A DNA stretch of 64,000 nt from Cnuibacter physcomitrellae. GTDB taxonomy: Bacteria; Actinomycetota; Actinomycetes; Actinomycetales; Microbacteriaceae. The notes beneath the pieces were generated by a model, which saw nothing but the letters and a program-made list of their open reading frames with translations, searched no databases and was not told where the DNA came from. Positions 39,855-50,584 of the stretch are shown here, one piece after another. Positions within the stretch are counted from its first letter, which is position 1; every line of letters starts with the position of its first letter. The position numbers and the translations under genes are program-made. The DNA lies in the NCBI RefSeq assembly GCF_014640535.1, contig NZ_BMHD01000001.1, positions 3,461,474-3,525,473 on the forward strand. The letters are read 5' to 3'.

Positions 39855-40657
39855 CGCGGACCCTCCGCGCCGGATCCGCCCTCGACGCTCTCCTCCGCGA
39901 CGTGGAGACGGATGTACCCGCCCGTCCCGTTCCGCCGGTCCCGGGTGATCCACTGCATGAGCAGGCGATGCGCGGGCAGACGCGCGAACCCGAGGAGGTC
40001 GTCGCGGGTGCGGAAGAAGGCGAGGGTCCCGAGGGTGAACGGCGGCTCCCAGTACACGCGGTGCCAGACGTACCCGGTCAGGCCCTGCATCCGCGCCACC
40101 ATGGGGTACCAGGTGCGCGACAGCACCCGCAGGGCGCGGGGGCCGCGGTAGCGGGTGGCCCCGATGAACATCGCGGAGGCCTCGGTGAGGGGCGTCGACT
40201 CGAGCCGCTGCCGTCGGTCCGGGTCCGCGACGCCCGACGGACGGCGACGAGCCCGGGCGAGATCCACAGGGCGCGCGACGAGCGGAGGCTCGCGGTGCGC
40301 CGCCGTCTCGGCGCTCGTCGGGGTGAAGCGGTCGATGTGCCGCATGACGTCGCCCTCCGCACGCCAGACCCCGTTGCTGTAGCCCGACCGCTCGGCGACG
40401 AGCACCCGGCTCGACCATCCGGCATCGAGCCCGTCGGTGAAGGCGGCGGCCTGCTGCGGTGTGCGGAAGCACGCGATCACCCCGTGCCTCCGGCGACGGC
40501 GGATGCGCGCCAGCCACACGAACCCCTCGGCGCGCCTGGCGGCCCGCGCGACGGCGCCGGGTGAGACGTGCACCCCCTCGACCTTCCCGGCCTCGACCAG
40601 GGCCATCGCCTCGGCGCGCGCCTGGCGCGGGGCCCTCGAGAAGTCGACGGTGCGCAT
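39851..40657 (-). CDS. CrtA/spheroidene-monooxygenase-like protein
   Basis: A 268-aa protein with two similar halves of dimeric alpha/beta-barrel type. The second half ([26 protein letters not shown] ... [14 protein letters not shown]) follows the W..xFTLxxW-DxxxAFAYxxxxH pattern of spheroidene-monooxygenase-like proteins, heme enzymes of carotenoid and other pathways. No carotenoid genes are present, so a different substrate is likely. The family call is from pattern memory and moderate. ATG 40657 shares a base with the TGA of the PaaK-like gene. Confidence 0.55.
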   Translation of the reverse strand: MRTVDFSRAPRQARAEAMALVEAGKVEGVHVSPGAVARAARRAEGFVWLARIRRRRRHGVIACFRTPQQAAAFTDGLDAGWSSRVLVAERSGYSNGVWRAEGDVMRHIDRFTPTSAETAAHREPPLVARPVDLARARRRPSGVADPDRRQRLESTPLTEASAMFIGATRYRGPRALRVLSRTWYPMVARMQGLTGYVWHRVYWEPPFTLGTLAFFRTRDDLLGFARLPAHRLLMQWITRDRRNGTGGYIRLHVAEESVEGGSGAEGPR

Positions 40658-42216
40658 CAGCCGCGGTCCTCGGCGGCGACGAGGTAGACGTTCTTGATCT
40701 TCGACGTCCCGCCCGCGAAGACCCCGGTGCCGTAGTCGTGCACCTCGACCCGGACATCGGAGGCCGTCGGATCCTCCTCGAGCGACTGCGCGACGTCGCG
40801 CGAGACACGCGCGAGGTGGGTGAGCACCCCGGCGGCCGACCGCGCGCGGAGGTCGTCGCGCTCCGTCGCCGAGAGGGCCGCGCCCTTCCGGAGCTGCAGG
40901 TGGATCACCGGCCGCTGCTCGTGGTCGCCGATGTCGAGGAGGCTGAGCCGGAAGGACTCGATGTGCGAGGCGTGCGGGTTGTCGAGGTAGAGCCCGTTCT
41001 CGACGTCGAGCGGGTAGATGTTGGCGCCCATGTACGAGATGGTCGAGTCCTTGCGCCCGAACAGCATCACGAACGGCAGCTTCATCCGCTGGGTCGCGAA
41101 GGCCCGCTCGAAGGCGAAGGCGAGACGCGGATAGCGCGCGACGTGCGCCTGCATCTCGGGGAAGGTGACGATCCGGGCCTCGTCGCCGATGTCGTAGCGG
41201 AGCTTCGGGCTCATGATCGCGGTCGAGTTGAGCGTGACGAGCAGCTCGCCCTCGGCCGTGGTCTCGAGGTACGTCTCGAGCGGGTTGTACTGGAAGATCA
41301 TCGGCGTGCGCTGCTCGTCGTCTCCCAGGACGTCGCGGCGGAGGTCGGCGTGCGAGACCAGCGCCCGCCGCAGCCACACCGACAGGTCGCTCTCCCCGGC
41401 CATCCCGATGGTCAGGTCGGAGGCGCCGTAGCCCGAGTAGACGCGGGTGAAGCGGTCCTCGATGTAGTCGCGGAGCGCCTCCGTGAGCGCCTCGCCGCCG
41501 ACGAAGCCGTTGAGGTCGTGGGCGTCCCAGTCGAAGCCGTCGGCGTCGAGCCGGTCGCGCAGGTGCTTGAGGAAGGGCGGGTACGCACTGATCAGATAGG
41601 TGTACCGCGGACCGAAGTGCCGGATGGTGTCGACGATCTTGTCGATGTCCGGTCCGGTGTTCTTCACCATCGCGATCTTCGACATCGCGAGCCCCGTGTT
41701 GGTGCCGGTCGCCCAGGCGCCCATCGAGAACGCGTTGATGCAGAACAGGCGCCGAGTCCCGAAGAGCAGCGTCACGTAACCCGCGACGTTCTTGTGCACG
41801 GTGTCGAGCTCGCACTTGGACCGCATCCAGTTGTAGGGGGTGCCGCTCGACCCGCTCGACTCGTCGACCACCGTGCCCACGGTCACGATCTCGCCGTGCC
41901 AGCACCGCTCCTCCTCGTCGTAGCGGTCGACGTACTCGTGCTTCGACGTGGGGCGGTAGTTGCGGAGGCTCCACCAGCGGAACGAGAAGCCCGACTCGTT
42001 GAGGTACGCGCGGTACGCGGGCACGTCGACGTACGCGCGCTGGCACACCATCCAGGCGTTCAGCCGGGCGAAGGCCTCGAGCGCGGGGTGGTAGTGACGG
42101 GCGGTGAACCGCCAGAGCGCCGGATGCAGGCGGTACACGCCGTAGATCGCCGTGACCAGCGCGGTGGCGAGGCGGAGCGCCGCGCGCTGCGCCGCCTTCG
42201 TCGTCCTGCTCGGCAT
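40657..42216 (-). CDS. PaaK/CapK-like adenylate-forming enzyme
   Basis: A 519-aa protein of the phenylacetate-CoA-ligase branch of the ANL superfamily. The phosphate-binding loop is [13 protein letters not shown], the A5-type motif [11 protein letters not shown], then [32 protein letters not shown] and a C-terminal lysine in [10 protein letters not shown]. All core motifs are present, so it should adenylate a carboxylate and perhaps form a CoA thioester. AGGAG lies 8 bases before ATG 42216. It leads the five-gene operon and is divergent from the GAF regulator. Confidence 0.82.
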   Translation of the reverse strand: MPSRTTKAAQRAALRLATALVTAIYGVYRLHPALWRFTARHYHPALEAFARLNAWMVCQRAYVDVPAYRAYLNESGFSFRWWSLRNYRPTSKHEYVDRYDEEERCWHGEIVTVGTVVDESSGSSGTPYNWMRSKCELDTVHKNVAGYVTLLFGTRRLFCINAFSMGAWATGTNTGLAMSKIAMVKNTGPDIDKIVDTIRHFGPRYTYLISAYPPFLKHLRDRLDADGFDWDAHDLNGFVGGEALTEALRDYIEDRFTRVYSGYGASDLTIGMAGESDLSVWLRRALVSHADLRRDVLGDDEQRTPMIFQYNPLETYLETTAEGELLVTLNSTAIMSPKLRYDIGDEARIVTFPEMQAHVARYPRLAFAFERAFATQRMKLPFVMLFGRKDSTISYMGANIYPLDVENGLYLDNPHASHIESFRLSLLDIGDHEQRPVIHLQLRKGAALSATERDDLRARSAAGVLTHLARVSRDVAQSLEEDPTASDVRVEVHDYGTGVFAGGTSKIKNVYLVAAEDRG

Positions 42217-42337
42217 GATGTGACTCCTGCTCGATCCCCCGGGTCATCTCAGTCTGCCTCACCGGGCTCGGCTGAGCGATACTGGAGGCGGGCCGTGACC
42301 GGCCCTCGCCCGGCGATCGACGTGGATCGGAGAAGCG

Positions 42338-43666
42338 ATGGACTCCAGCCAGTGGCTCGCGCTGCCCGAGCGCCGCCCCGTGGCTCGTCCGCGCGCGGTG
42401 GTGGTCGAGTCGTGGGACAGGGCTCGGCGTCGGCACCTCGACCCGGAGCGTCTGCTGCCGGACCTCGAGGTCGCCGAGGACACGCTCGTCGACGTGCGCA
42501 CCGGACACCCGCTCGCCGCGGTGCTCCCGGTGATCCGCCGGCTGCTCGTGCAGGACGCCGAGGGTTCCGGGCTGTTGGTCGCGGTCGGCGACGAGCACGG
42601 CCGTCTCCTCTGGGTCGAGGGCGACCCGGATGCGCGGCGCCGGGCCGAGGAGATGCGATTCGTCGCGGGGGCGGGCTGGGCGGAGGACCGGGTCGGCACC
42701 TCGGCGCCCGGGACGGCCCTCGCGCTGGACCACGGCATCCAGATCCACGACGACGAGCACTTCAACCGGCTCGTGCACGGCTGGAGCTGCACGGCCGTGC
42801 CGGTGCACGACCCGGAGACCCGGCGCATCCTGGGTGTCATCGACATCACGGGGGACGAGCGCGCCGTCGACCCGCACACCCTGCCGCTGATGGAGGCGAC
42901 GGCGGCCGCCGCCGAGGCGGAGCTGCTCGTGATGCGGCTGCGGCAGCGTGCGGCCGCGGCGCCCGGCGCGGCCGTGGCGATCCCGCTCGGGCCGACGACG
43001 GCGTCGGGGACCGTCTCCGCGCCGGCCGGGAGCGCCGTCGACCGGGCGCGCACGGCGTCGCGCCGAGACACCCGCGGCCGGGAGGTGCTGCACGTGCTCG
43101 GGCGCGACACCGGCGAGCTCGAGCTGCCCGACGGCGGATCGGTGGAGCTGAGCGCCCGTCATGCCGAGATCGTCACCCTGCTGGCCTGGCACCGGGAGGG
43201 CTTCGCCGCCGACCTCCTCTGCGATCTCGTCTACGGGGAGGGCGGCTCGGCCGTCACGCTCCGTGCGGAGATCGTCCGTCTGCGGCGAGCGCTCGAGCCG
43301 ACCGGGATCGAGCTCGCCTCGCGTCCCTATCGCCTGGAGGGCGCCCTCGAGCTCGACCTCCACCGGGTCGTCTCGCTCCTCGATCGCGGCGCGCACAGGG
43401 TGGCGCTCGCCGGATACCTCGGGGGCCCGCTGCCCGGATCCGACGCACCCGGAGTGGCCGAGATCCGTGCCGACGTCACCGCGCGGATGCGGGAGGCCCT
43501 CCTCGCCGCCGCTTCGCCCGACGTGCTGCTGGCCTACACCGCGACCCGCGAGGGCGCCGACGACGTCGAGGTGCTGCGCGAGCTGCTGCGCGTGCTCCCC
43601 CCGCGCTCCCCGCGGCGGGCTGCACTCGTCGCGCGGTTGGAGCAGCTGGAACGCAGCGAGCCCTGA
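42338..43666 (+). CDS. GAF-domain transcriptional regulator of the aldehyde dehydrogenase module
   Basis: A 442-aa regulator. A GAF sensor domain (about residues 30-200) includes [18 protein letters not shown] and [36 protein letters not shown], as in AcoR-type sensors. The C-terminus is not a sigma-54 AAA domain but a winged helix ([33 protein letters not shown] ... [12 protein letters not shown]). Actinobacterial genes of this type adjoin an aldehyde dehydrogenase and DUF779, as here. GGAG precedes ATG 42338, and GATACT near 42277 is a candidate -10. Confidence 0.82.
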   Translation: MDSSQWLALPERRPVARPRAVVVESWDRARRRHLDPERLLPDLEVAEDTLVDVRTGHPLAAVLPVIRRLLVQDAEGSGLLVAVGDEHGRLLWVEGDPDARRRAEEMRFVAGAGWAEDRVGTSAPGTALALDHGIQIHDDEHFNRLVHGWSCTAVPVHDPETRRILGVIDITGDERAVDPHTLPLMEATAAAAEAELLVMRLRQRAAAAPGAAVAIPLGPTTASGTVSAPAGSAVDRARTASRRDTRGREVLHVLGRDTGELELPDGGSVELSARHAEIVTLLAWHREGFAADLLCDLVYGEGGSAVTLRAEIVRLRRALEPTGIELASRPYRLEGALELDLHRVVSLLDRGAHRVALAGYLGGPLPGSDAPGVAEIRADVTARMREALLAAASPDVLLAYTATREGADDVEVLRELLRVLPPRSPRRAALVARLEQLERSEP

Positions 43667-43711
43667 GCCCGCACCCAGCCGCCGCCAGGGAGCCGATGCG
43701 AGACTGCGGGG

Positions 43712-44455
43712 GTGGCGATGGGACGGGGCGGGATGCGGGCGAGCCTCACCGTCCTCGCGGTGGGCGCTGCGGTGGTGATGAGCGGCTGCGCGGCCTCGAC
43801 GCCGGTGAAGACCGACATCGGGGTGCGCGACCAGCCCGACACCGTCGACTCCGAGCCCGCCCCCGCTCAGACGATCGCCAGCGGCCACCCGGTCTCGCTC
43901 GTCACCATCGGGGACTCGATCATGACGGGCAACGGCCTCGATCCGGAGCAGGCCTGGCCCGTGCTCCTGGCCCACCACGAGAAGTGGGACCTCACGAACC
44001 TGGCGGAGGACGGCGCCGGCTTCCTCTCGGTGGGCGACGACGGCGGCGTCTTCGCCGATCAGGTGGCCGAGGCCGAGCTGCTGCCGGATGCGCCCTCCCT
44101 CATCGTCGTCTCGGCGAGCAGCAACGACCTCGGCGAGGATCCGGACGAGATCGAGGATGCCGCCCACTCGGCCTTCGCCTCCCTCCGGGCCGCCTTCCCC
44201 GACACCCTCCTCGTCGGCATCAGCGCGATCTGGGGCAGCGACGAGCCCGACGAGGGTCTCGCACCGCTCAACGCGGCCGTCGAGCGGGCGGCGCTCGACG
44301 AAGGCGCGCAGTGGATCGACGTCGGCGAGCCGCTCCTCGGTCGTCCCGACCTCATGCAGGACGACGACGTGCACCCCACGGCGAAGGGTCTCAAGGTGAT
44401 GGCGCGGGTCCTCGAGGAGGACCTGCGACCCTTCCTCGACCGCGACGCCCGCTGA
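43712..44455 (+). CDS. SGNH/GDSL hydrolase lipoprotein
   Basis: A 247-aa exported protein. The signal peptide ends in lipobox MSGC, and the mature part begins [12 protein letters not shown] block I is [12 protein letters not shown] (catalytic Ser), block III is VSASSNDLG, and block [12 protein letters not shown] holds the Asp/His pair, so it should be an active esterase or acylhydrolase facing outward. The exact start (GTG 43712, ATG 43718 or ATG 43733) is unclear; GAGACT ends 6 bases before 43712. It sits inside the aldehyde dehydrogenase module, but no functional tie is evident. Confidence 0.82.
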   Translation: MAMGRGGMRASLTVLAVGAAVVMSGCAASTPVKTDIGVRDQPDTVDSEPAPAQTIASGHPVSLVTIGDSIMTGNGLDPEQAWPVLLAHHEKWDLTNLAEDGAGFLSVGDDGGVFADQVAEAELLPDAPSLIVVSASSNDLGEDPDEIEDAAHSAFASLRAAFPDTLLVGISAIWGSDEPDEGLAPLNAAVERAALDEGAQWIDVGEPLLGRPDLMQDDDVHPTAKGLKVMARVLEEDLRPFLDRDAR

Positions 44456-44463
44456 TCGGGCCC

Positions 44464-44480
44464 GTGCAACGGGGTGCAAC
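44464..44480. promoter_or_regulatory. GTGCAAC direct repeat upstream of the aldehyde dehydrogenase gene
   Basis: GTGCAAC occurs at 44464-44470 and 44474-44480, 10 bases apart start to start, i.e. on the same DNA face. TACCGT at 44492-44497 could be the -10, placing the repeat around the -35 region. It is a candidate binding site for the GAF regulator encoded upstream; low confidence. Confidence 0.35.
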
Positions 44481-44562
44481 CTCGCGCGGCGTACCGTCGA
44501 CCGCATCCGAGGGCCGCGCCGGCCCCGGACGTCCTGGACAACGTCGTCGAAGGGATCACGAC

Positions 44563-46136
<1,574 letters not shown>

Positions 46137-46137
<1 letters not shown>

Positions 46138-46541
46138 TGCCCGAGCCGACAGCGCTCTCGCGGGTCGACGTGACGGCTGCCGCAGCGGACATGCTGCGGC
46201 AGCTGTCGGGCACCCACGGGCAGCTGATGTTCCATCAGTCGGGCGGCTGCTGCGACGGCTCGTCACCCATGTGCTACCCGGTCGGGATGTTCCGGGTCGG
46301 GTCGTCCGACGTGCTGCTGGGCACGCTCCAGGTCGAGGGCGCGTACCCGATCGAGGTGTACATGTCCCGCTCGCAGTTCGAGTACTGGAAGAACACCCAC
46401 CTCACGATCGACCTCGTCGACGGGCGGGGCAGCGGCTTCTCCCTCGAGGCGCCCGAGGGCAAGCGGTTCCTCATCCGCTCCCGGATGCTCACCGACGACG
46501 AGCTCGTCGCCTTCGACCTCGCCCCCGCCGCCCCCGCCTGA
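46137..46541 (+). CDS. DUF779 protein
   Basis: A 134-aa protein of DUF779 with the signature MFHQSGGCCDGSSPMCYP; three conserved cysteines suggest metal binding or a redox role. DUF779 genes follow aldehyde dehydrogenase genes widely (acetaldehyde, ethanol and xenobiotic aldehyde clusters), but the activity is not known. Its ATG shares one base with the TGA of the dehydrogenase gene, so the two are translationally linked. Confidence 0.9.
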
Positions 46542-46562
46542 GCCGCGGGCGTCCGTGCCCAT

Positions 46563-46623
46563 CCTGATCCGTCACTTTCGGCTAGTGCGCGGCCCCGCGA
46601 CTAGCCGAAAGTGACGGATCAGG
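46563..46623. repeat. 61-bp perfect-arm palindrome
   Basis: CCTGATCCGTCACTTTCGGC-TAGT (46563-46586) pairs without mismatch to 46600-46623; the 13-base centre CGCGG-CC-CCGCG is itself palindromic. It begins 22 bases after the DUF779 stop. Longer than a usual terminator, it resembles the 70-bp elements at 11.7-15.3 kb in design but not in sequence. Confidence 0.85.
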
Positions 46624-46686
46624 AGGGTGGGGGCGCGCTCAGGGGCGCGAAACATGGGGGACACGCGGTGGGCGTAGGCTCGCGGC

Positions 46687-47187
46687 GTGTCCCGAGTGTC
46701 TCCGTACCAGGTCTGCGTCGCCTTCCTCCTGCGCGACGGCGCCGACGGGCCCGAGGTGCTGCTGGGGAAGAAGAAGACGGGGCTGGGCTCGGGCAACATC
46801 GTCGGGCTCGGAGGCAAGATCGAGGCGGGGGAGACCGCCGTCGACGCGATCGTGCGCGAGATCCACGAGGAGTCGGGGCTCGTCGTGGCGCCCGACGACG
46901 TGTCCGAGCGCGGACTCGTCCGCTTCGCGTTCCCGTACCGCGAGAACTGGAGCCAGGACTCGACGGTCTTCGTGGTGACCCGATGGACCGGCGAGCCGGA
47001 GGAGTCGGACGAGCTCACCCCCGCCTGGTACCCGGTCGACCGCCTGCCCCTCGACGGCATGTGGGACGACGCCCGCTACTGGCTCCCGGGCGTGCTGGCC
47101 GGGGAGCGGATCTTCGCCGACTTCGTCTTCGGCGAGGACTGCACCACGGTCTCGGGCCACGAGATCCACGACGCCGCCCTGCTCTGA
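46687..47187 (+). CDS. Nudix hydrolase (MutT-like)
   Basis: A 166-aa protein with a full Nudix box, GGKIEAGETAVDAIVREIHEESGL, meeting Gx5Ex7REUxEExGU. The length and VCVAFLLR start are like 8-oxo-dGTP/MTH1-type diphosphatases, but substrate cannot be fixed from sequence. TAGGCT (46675-46680) ends 6 bases before GTG 46687, giving a leaderless start. Confidence 0.9.
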   Translation: MSRVSPYQVCVAFLLRDGADGPEVLLGKKKTGLGSGNIVGLGGKIEAGETAVDAIVREIHEESGLVVAPDDVSERGLVRFAFPYRENWSQDSTVFVVTRWTGEPEESDELTPAWYPVDRLPLDGMWDDARYWLPGVLAGERIFADFVFGEDCTTVSGHEIHDAALL

Positions 47188-47296
47188 ATCCGCCCTCGCG
47201 TCCGGCGCATCCGCGTTTCTATGAATCCGCCGCAACACGCGGCGTGGCGGATGCACGATGCCGGGGCCACGACGGGCGCTCGTCTACTCTGGGCGC

Positions 47297-48010
47297 ATGT
47301 CGACGCTCCGCAACCCGGTGGGCCCGCTGCCGAAGAAGGTGTACCTCCGGCGTCGACTCACCGTGCTGGCCGTCCTGATCGCGCTGATCGCGATCGTCGT
47401 GCTGGTGATCGTGCGGCCCGGATCGAACGACGGCCCGCCCGCTGCGGCCGGCACCCCGACGCCCACCTCGACCGCCGGCGCGGCCGAGGACCAGGCCGCG
47501 GCCGATGCCGCCGCAGCCGCCGACGACCACGCGACCGCCGCGCCCACGACTCCCGCAGCCGATCCCTCGCCCACCCCCGCGCCCGCGGTGGTCGAGGCCT
47601 CGTCGCCGGTCGCCTGCGATCCCTCGGTGCTCACGATCACGCCGATCACCGACTCCGACTCCTACTCGGCCGGCGCCCAGCCGCAGCTCTCGTTCTCGAT
47701 GACGAACACCGGGTCCGTCCCCTGCACGCTGAACGCGGGCACGTCCCAGCAGAAGTACACGATCACGAGCGGATCGGACACCTACTGGACGTCGACCGAC
47801 TGCCAGGTGGGGGCGAGCGACACGATGGCCCTGCTCGAGGCGGGCCAGACCGTCACGAGCGCACCCTTCGCCTGGGACCGCACGCGCTCCACCCCGGAGA
47901 CGTGCAACATCGCTCGCGAACCCGTCCCCGCGGGCGGCGCCAGCTACCACGTGCACGTCGACGTCGCAGGCATCCCCTCGAAGACCGACGCCCAGATCCT
48001 CCTCTACTGA
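47297..48010 (+). CDS. membrane-anchored extracellular protein (DUF4232-like fold)
   Basis: A 237-aa protein: a short basic cytoplasmic start, one transmembrane helix (LTVLAVLIALIAIVVLVIV), an Ala/Thr/Pro-rich linker (~45-100), then an Ig-like extracellular domain with three Cys (ACDPSVLTI, VPCTLNAG, TDCQVG) and a fourth near the end (ETCNIA). The fold resembles DUF4232-type secreted domains. TACTCT (47285-47290) ends 6 bases before ATG 47297. Function unknown. Confidence 0.8.
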   Translation: MSTLRNPVGPLPKKVYLRRRLTVLAVLIALIAIVVLVIVRPGSNDGPPAAAGTPTPTSTAGAAEDQAAADAAAAADDHATAAPTTPAADPSPTPAPAVVEASSPVACDPSVLTITPITDSDSYSAGAQPQLSFSMTNTGSVPCTLNAGTSQQKYTITSGSDTYWTSTDCQVGASDTMALLEAGQTVTSAPFAWDRTRSTPETCNIAREPVPAGGASYHVHVDVAGIPSKTDAQILLY

Positions 48011-48085
48011 GGTCCGGCGGCGCAGCCTGTCCAGCCCCCGGATGCGGGGATGAGGCGATGGCGACTCGCTCGATACCGTGTCGAC

Positions 48086-48349
48086 GTGGTCTATCTCCTC
48101 ATGAAGAATCGCAAGCAGCAGTCCCCTCGGACGAGCTTCGTCGCCGTCGGCATCATCTACGTGGTGGCGCTGGCCGACGTGTTCCAGCTGATCGCCCACT
48201 GGGCGTTCATCGACCAGCTGGGACCGTGGCTCGTGGTGCTCGGCATCGCCAGCGTGGTCGCCCTGGTCGCGGTGGCGACGGTCGTCCTCATCCGGACGCT
48301 CATCACCGTGCGGCACCTCAAGCAGGGCGGAGTGATCTCGGGCTCGTGA
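48086..48349 (+). CDS. 87-aa two-helix membrane protein
   Basis: MVYLLMKNRKQQSPRTSF is followed by two hydrophobic helices (FVAVGIIYVVALADVFQLIA and GPWLVVLGIASVVALVAVATVVLI) and a short basic tail. GTG 48086 is chosen because TACCGT (48074-48079) ends 6 bases before it; an in-frame upstream start at 48050 is possible. No family recognised. Confidence 0.6.
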   Translation: MVYLLMKNRKQQSPRTSFVAVGIIYVVALADVFQLIAHWAFIDQLGPWLVVLGIASVVALVAVATVVLIRTLITVRHLKQGGVISGS

Positions 48350-48370
48350 GCGAGGACGCGCCGGGACGCC

Positions 48371-48511
48371 TCAGGAGCCGAGGTGCTGCGCGGCGGTGGT
48401 CGCCATCCAGAGCGTGAGGCCGACGAAGACGACGATGATCACGGCGGCGAGGGCCAGGCCGAGGAGACCTCGCCCGGTGCGCCACCACGGGGTCTGGTCG
48501 CCGCGGGTCAC
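48371..48511 (-). CDS. 46-aa single-pass membrane protein
   Basis: A short gene reading VTRGDQTPWWRTGRG, then one transmembrane helix (LLGLALAAVIIVVFVGLTLW) and the tail MATTAAQHLGS. TAGGCT (complement 48518-48523) ends 6 bases before GTG 48511. It is convergent with the two-helix protein and nearly back to back with the esterase gene. Small proteins of this layout are common in Microbacteriaceae; role unknown. Confidence 0.65.
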   Translation of the reverse strand: MTRGDQTPWWRTGRGLLGLALAAVIIVVFVGLTLWMATTAAQHLGS

Positions 48512-48571
48512 CCGACCAGCCTACGAGGACCTCGCCGCACGGTGTTCACCCGGCGCGGCTAGCATGCGGCG

Positions 48572-50146
48572 GTGACCCTCTCGACGCGCCGCCTGTCGCC
48601 GCCTCGCGGGACGCCGCCGCGTCATGACGTCGAGGTCACCGGCGGGATCGTCCGGGGCGTGCTGCGGCGAGGTCTGCGGATGTGGCGAGGGATCCCCTAT
48701 GCGGCGCCGCCGGTGGGAGAGCGACGCTTTCGCGCTCCCGCGCCGGTGGAGCCGTGGCACGACGTCCGCGACGCCTCGGAGTTCGGCGCCATCCCCATCC
48801 AGTCGCGCAACGGCGCGTTCGTCGGGGCGGCGCGCGACGCCGCGATGTCGGAGGACTGCCTCACCGTCAACGTGATCCGTCCCGACAGCGACGAGACCGG
48901 GCTGCCCGTCATGGTGTTCATCCACGGGGGCGCCTACATGGTGGGGTCGTCGGCGGAGCACCGGCGCAACGGGGAGGCGCTCGTCGCGGAGGGCGGCGTC
49001 GTCTACGTGAGCTTCAACTACCGCCTCGGAGCGCTCGGCTACCTCGATCTCACGCGCTACTCCACGCCCGAGCGCCCGATCGAGTCGAACCTGGGCCTTC
49101 GCGACCAGGTGGTGGCCCTCGAGTGGGTGCGCGACAACATCCGGGCCTTCGGCGGGGATCCGGCACGGGTCACGCTCTTCGGAGAGTCGGCGGGCGGCAA
49201 CGCGGTCACGACGCTCATGGCCGTCCCCGCGGCGCACGGGCTGTTCGCCCGGGCCATCGCGCAGTCGTCCCCGGCCAACGCCATCTACCCGCCCGAGGTC
49301 ACGGCGGTGTGGGCGCAGGAGTTCGTGGCGATCCTCAGCGACCTCGTGGGCGACCGGGAGGTCGAGGCGACCTCCGACGACGAGGGCGGCGCCGTGCTCA
49401 CCGCGGCGTCGGCAGAGCAGCTCGCGGAGGCCACCGTGACCCTGACGCTCCGGACCCCGGATGCGCATCCCGGCACGATCGCGCTGTCCCCGGTCATCGA
49501 CGGCGAGCTGCTGCCGGAGCGTCCCCTCGACGCCTTCAAGGAGGGCCGCGCGGCGCCCGTCCCCCTCATCATCGGCACGATGGATCGGGAGGGGGCGCTC
49601 TTCACGGGGCGACTCGACATCCTCGCGACGACGCCCTCCCGCATCCGCGCGATCTTCGCGAACACGAAGAAGAAGGCACGCAAGGCGATCAAGGCCGAGT
49701 ACCCCGGGCTGCCGGCCCGGCGCCCTGCCGCGGACTTCGGCGGCGACTACGCCTTCTGGTTCCCGAGCGTGAAGGTGGCGGAGCGGCACTCGCAGTTCCA
49801 GCCGACGTACTTCTACCGCTTCGACCTGGCGCCCCGCCTCGTGCGCTGGATGGGCTTCGACGCCACCCACGGGCTCGACCTGTTCGCCGTCTTCGACCGC
49901 ATCGATCGCCCGTTCGGCCGGCTCATGACCGCCCTCGGCGGTCGCCGCGCCTTCCACGCCACGAGTCGGCGGATGCGCTCCCGTTGGCTCGCCTTCGCCC
50001 ACGGCGAGCTCTTCGACGAGTCGGACTGGCCCCGCTACGAGATGGAGGCGCGTCGCACCCTCATCATCGACGAGGAGGACCGCATCGAGGCGGATCCCCG
50101 CGCCACCCGCCGCCACGCCTGGCGCCTCTTCGTCCCCCATGTCTGA
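48572..50146 (+). CDS. type-B carboxylesterase
   Basis: A 524-aa carboxylesterase/para-nitrobenzyl-esterase-like enzyme. WRGIPYAAPPVGERRF, the oxyanion motif VFIHGGAYMVGS and the nucleophile elbow VTLFGESAGGNAV are intact; DATHGLDLFAVF likely supplies the catalytic His. No signal peptide, so cytoplasmic. TAGCAT (48560-48565) ends 6 bases before GTG 48572. It is divergent from the 46-aa membrane gene, and convergent with radA across the tandem repeat. Confidence 0.9.
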   Translation: MTLSTRRLSPPRGTPPRHDVEVTGGIVRGVLRRGLRMWRGIPYAAPPVGERRFRAPAPVEPWHDVRDASEFGAIPIQSRNGAFVGAARDAAMSEDCLTVNVIRPDSDETGLPVMVFIHGGAYMVGSSAEHRRNGEALVAEGGVVYVSFNYRLGALGYLDLTRYSTPERPIESNLGLRDQVVALEWVRDNIRAFGGDPARVTLFGESAGGNAVTTLMAVPAAHGLFARAIAQSSPANAIYPPEVTAVWAQEFVAILSDLVGDREVEATSDDEGGAVLTAASAEQLAEATVTLTLRTPDAHPGTIALSPVIDGELLPERPLDAFKEGRAAPVPLIIGTMDREGALFTGRLDILATTPSRIRAIFANTKKKARKAIKAEYPGLPARRPAADFGGDYAFWFPSVKVAERHSQFQPTYFYRFDLAPRLVRWMGFDATHGLDLFAVFDRIDRPFGRLMTALGGRRAFHATSRRMRSRWLAFAHGELFDESDWPRYEMEARRTLIIDEEDRIEADPRATRRHAWRLFVPHV

Positions 50147-50188
50147 CCCGCTCGCGCGCCCGCTCCTCGCCGAGCGTGTCGGGGTCCC

Positions 50189-50560
50189 GTCGAGCGGCGA
50201 GAAGTGGCCCGTTCGGGCTCGCGGGAAGGGCGCTTCCTCGCCGGTCGGCAGATGCGCGAACGCGGGTGTCTCCGGGCCCTTCGTCGAGCGGCGAGAAGTG
50301 GCCCGTTCGGGCTCGCGGGAAGGACGCTTCCTCGCCGGTCGGCAGATGTGCGAACGCGGGTGTCTTGAGCCCCTTCGTCGAGCGGCGAGAAGAGGCCCCT
50401 TCGGGCTCGCGGGAAGGGTGCTTCCTCGCCAGTCGACGGATGCGCGCACGCGGTGTCTCCGGGCCCCTCGTCGAGCGGTGAGAAATGGCCCGTTCGGGCT
50501 CGCGGGAAGGGCGCTTCCTCGCCAGTCGGCGAATGCGCGGCGTGCGCGGCGCGGGCGGGG
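50189..50560. repeat. 4 x ~94-bp tandem repeat
   Basis: Copies begin at 50189, 50283, 50377 and 50470, each opening GTCGAGCGGCGAGAAGTGGC and running through CTCGCGGGAAGG, CTTCCTCGCC and ATGCGCGAACGCGGGTGTCT with scattered substitutions; the last copy is cut short. It fills most of the 438-base gap between the convergent esterase and radA genes. The period is not a multiple of three and no frame gives a believable protein. Confidence 0.92.
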
Positions 50561-50584
50561 CGCGGCGCGGGACGCGCTCGCGCG

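Noticed and set aside
36611-42216. A coenzyme F390 or F420-related cluster, from the PaaK-like and nitroreductase-like pair
   Set aside because: No F420 biosynthesis genes or F420-binding motifs are present, and the Acg-type protein is an FMN-type family; the similarity of the ligase to F390 synthetase is only at superfamily level.
39851-44506. A 1551-residue open frame on the minus strand across the regulator, lipoprotein and PaaK region
   Set aside because: Only its last ~268 residues are a real gene (40657 to 39851). The rest is the arginine/glutamate/aspartate-rich antisense shadow of plus-strand genes, a usual artefact at this GC content.
40459-44562. A 1368-residue upstream extension of the aldehyde dehydrogenase frame
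   Set aside because: The dehydrogenase begins at ATG 44563 with AAGGGA upstream and normal family length; the extension is antisense and shadow sequence.
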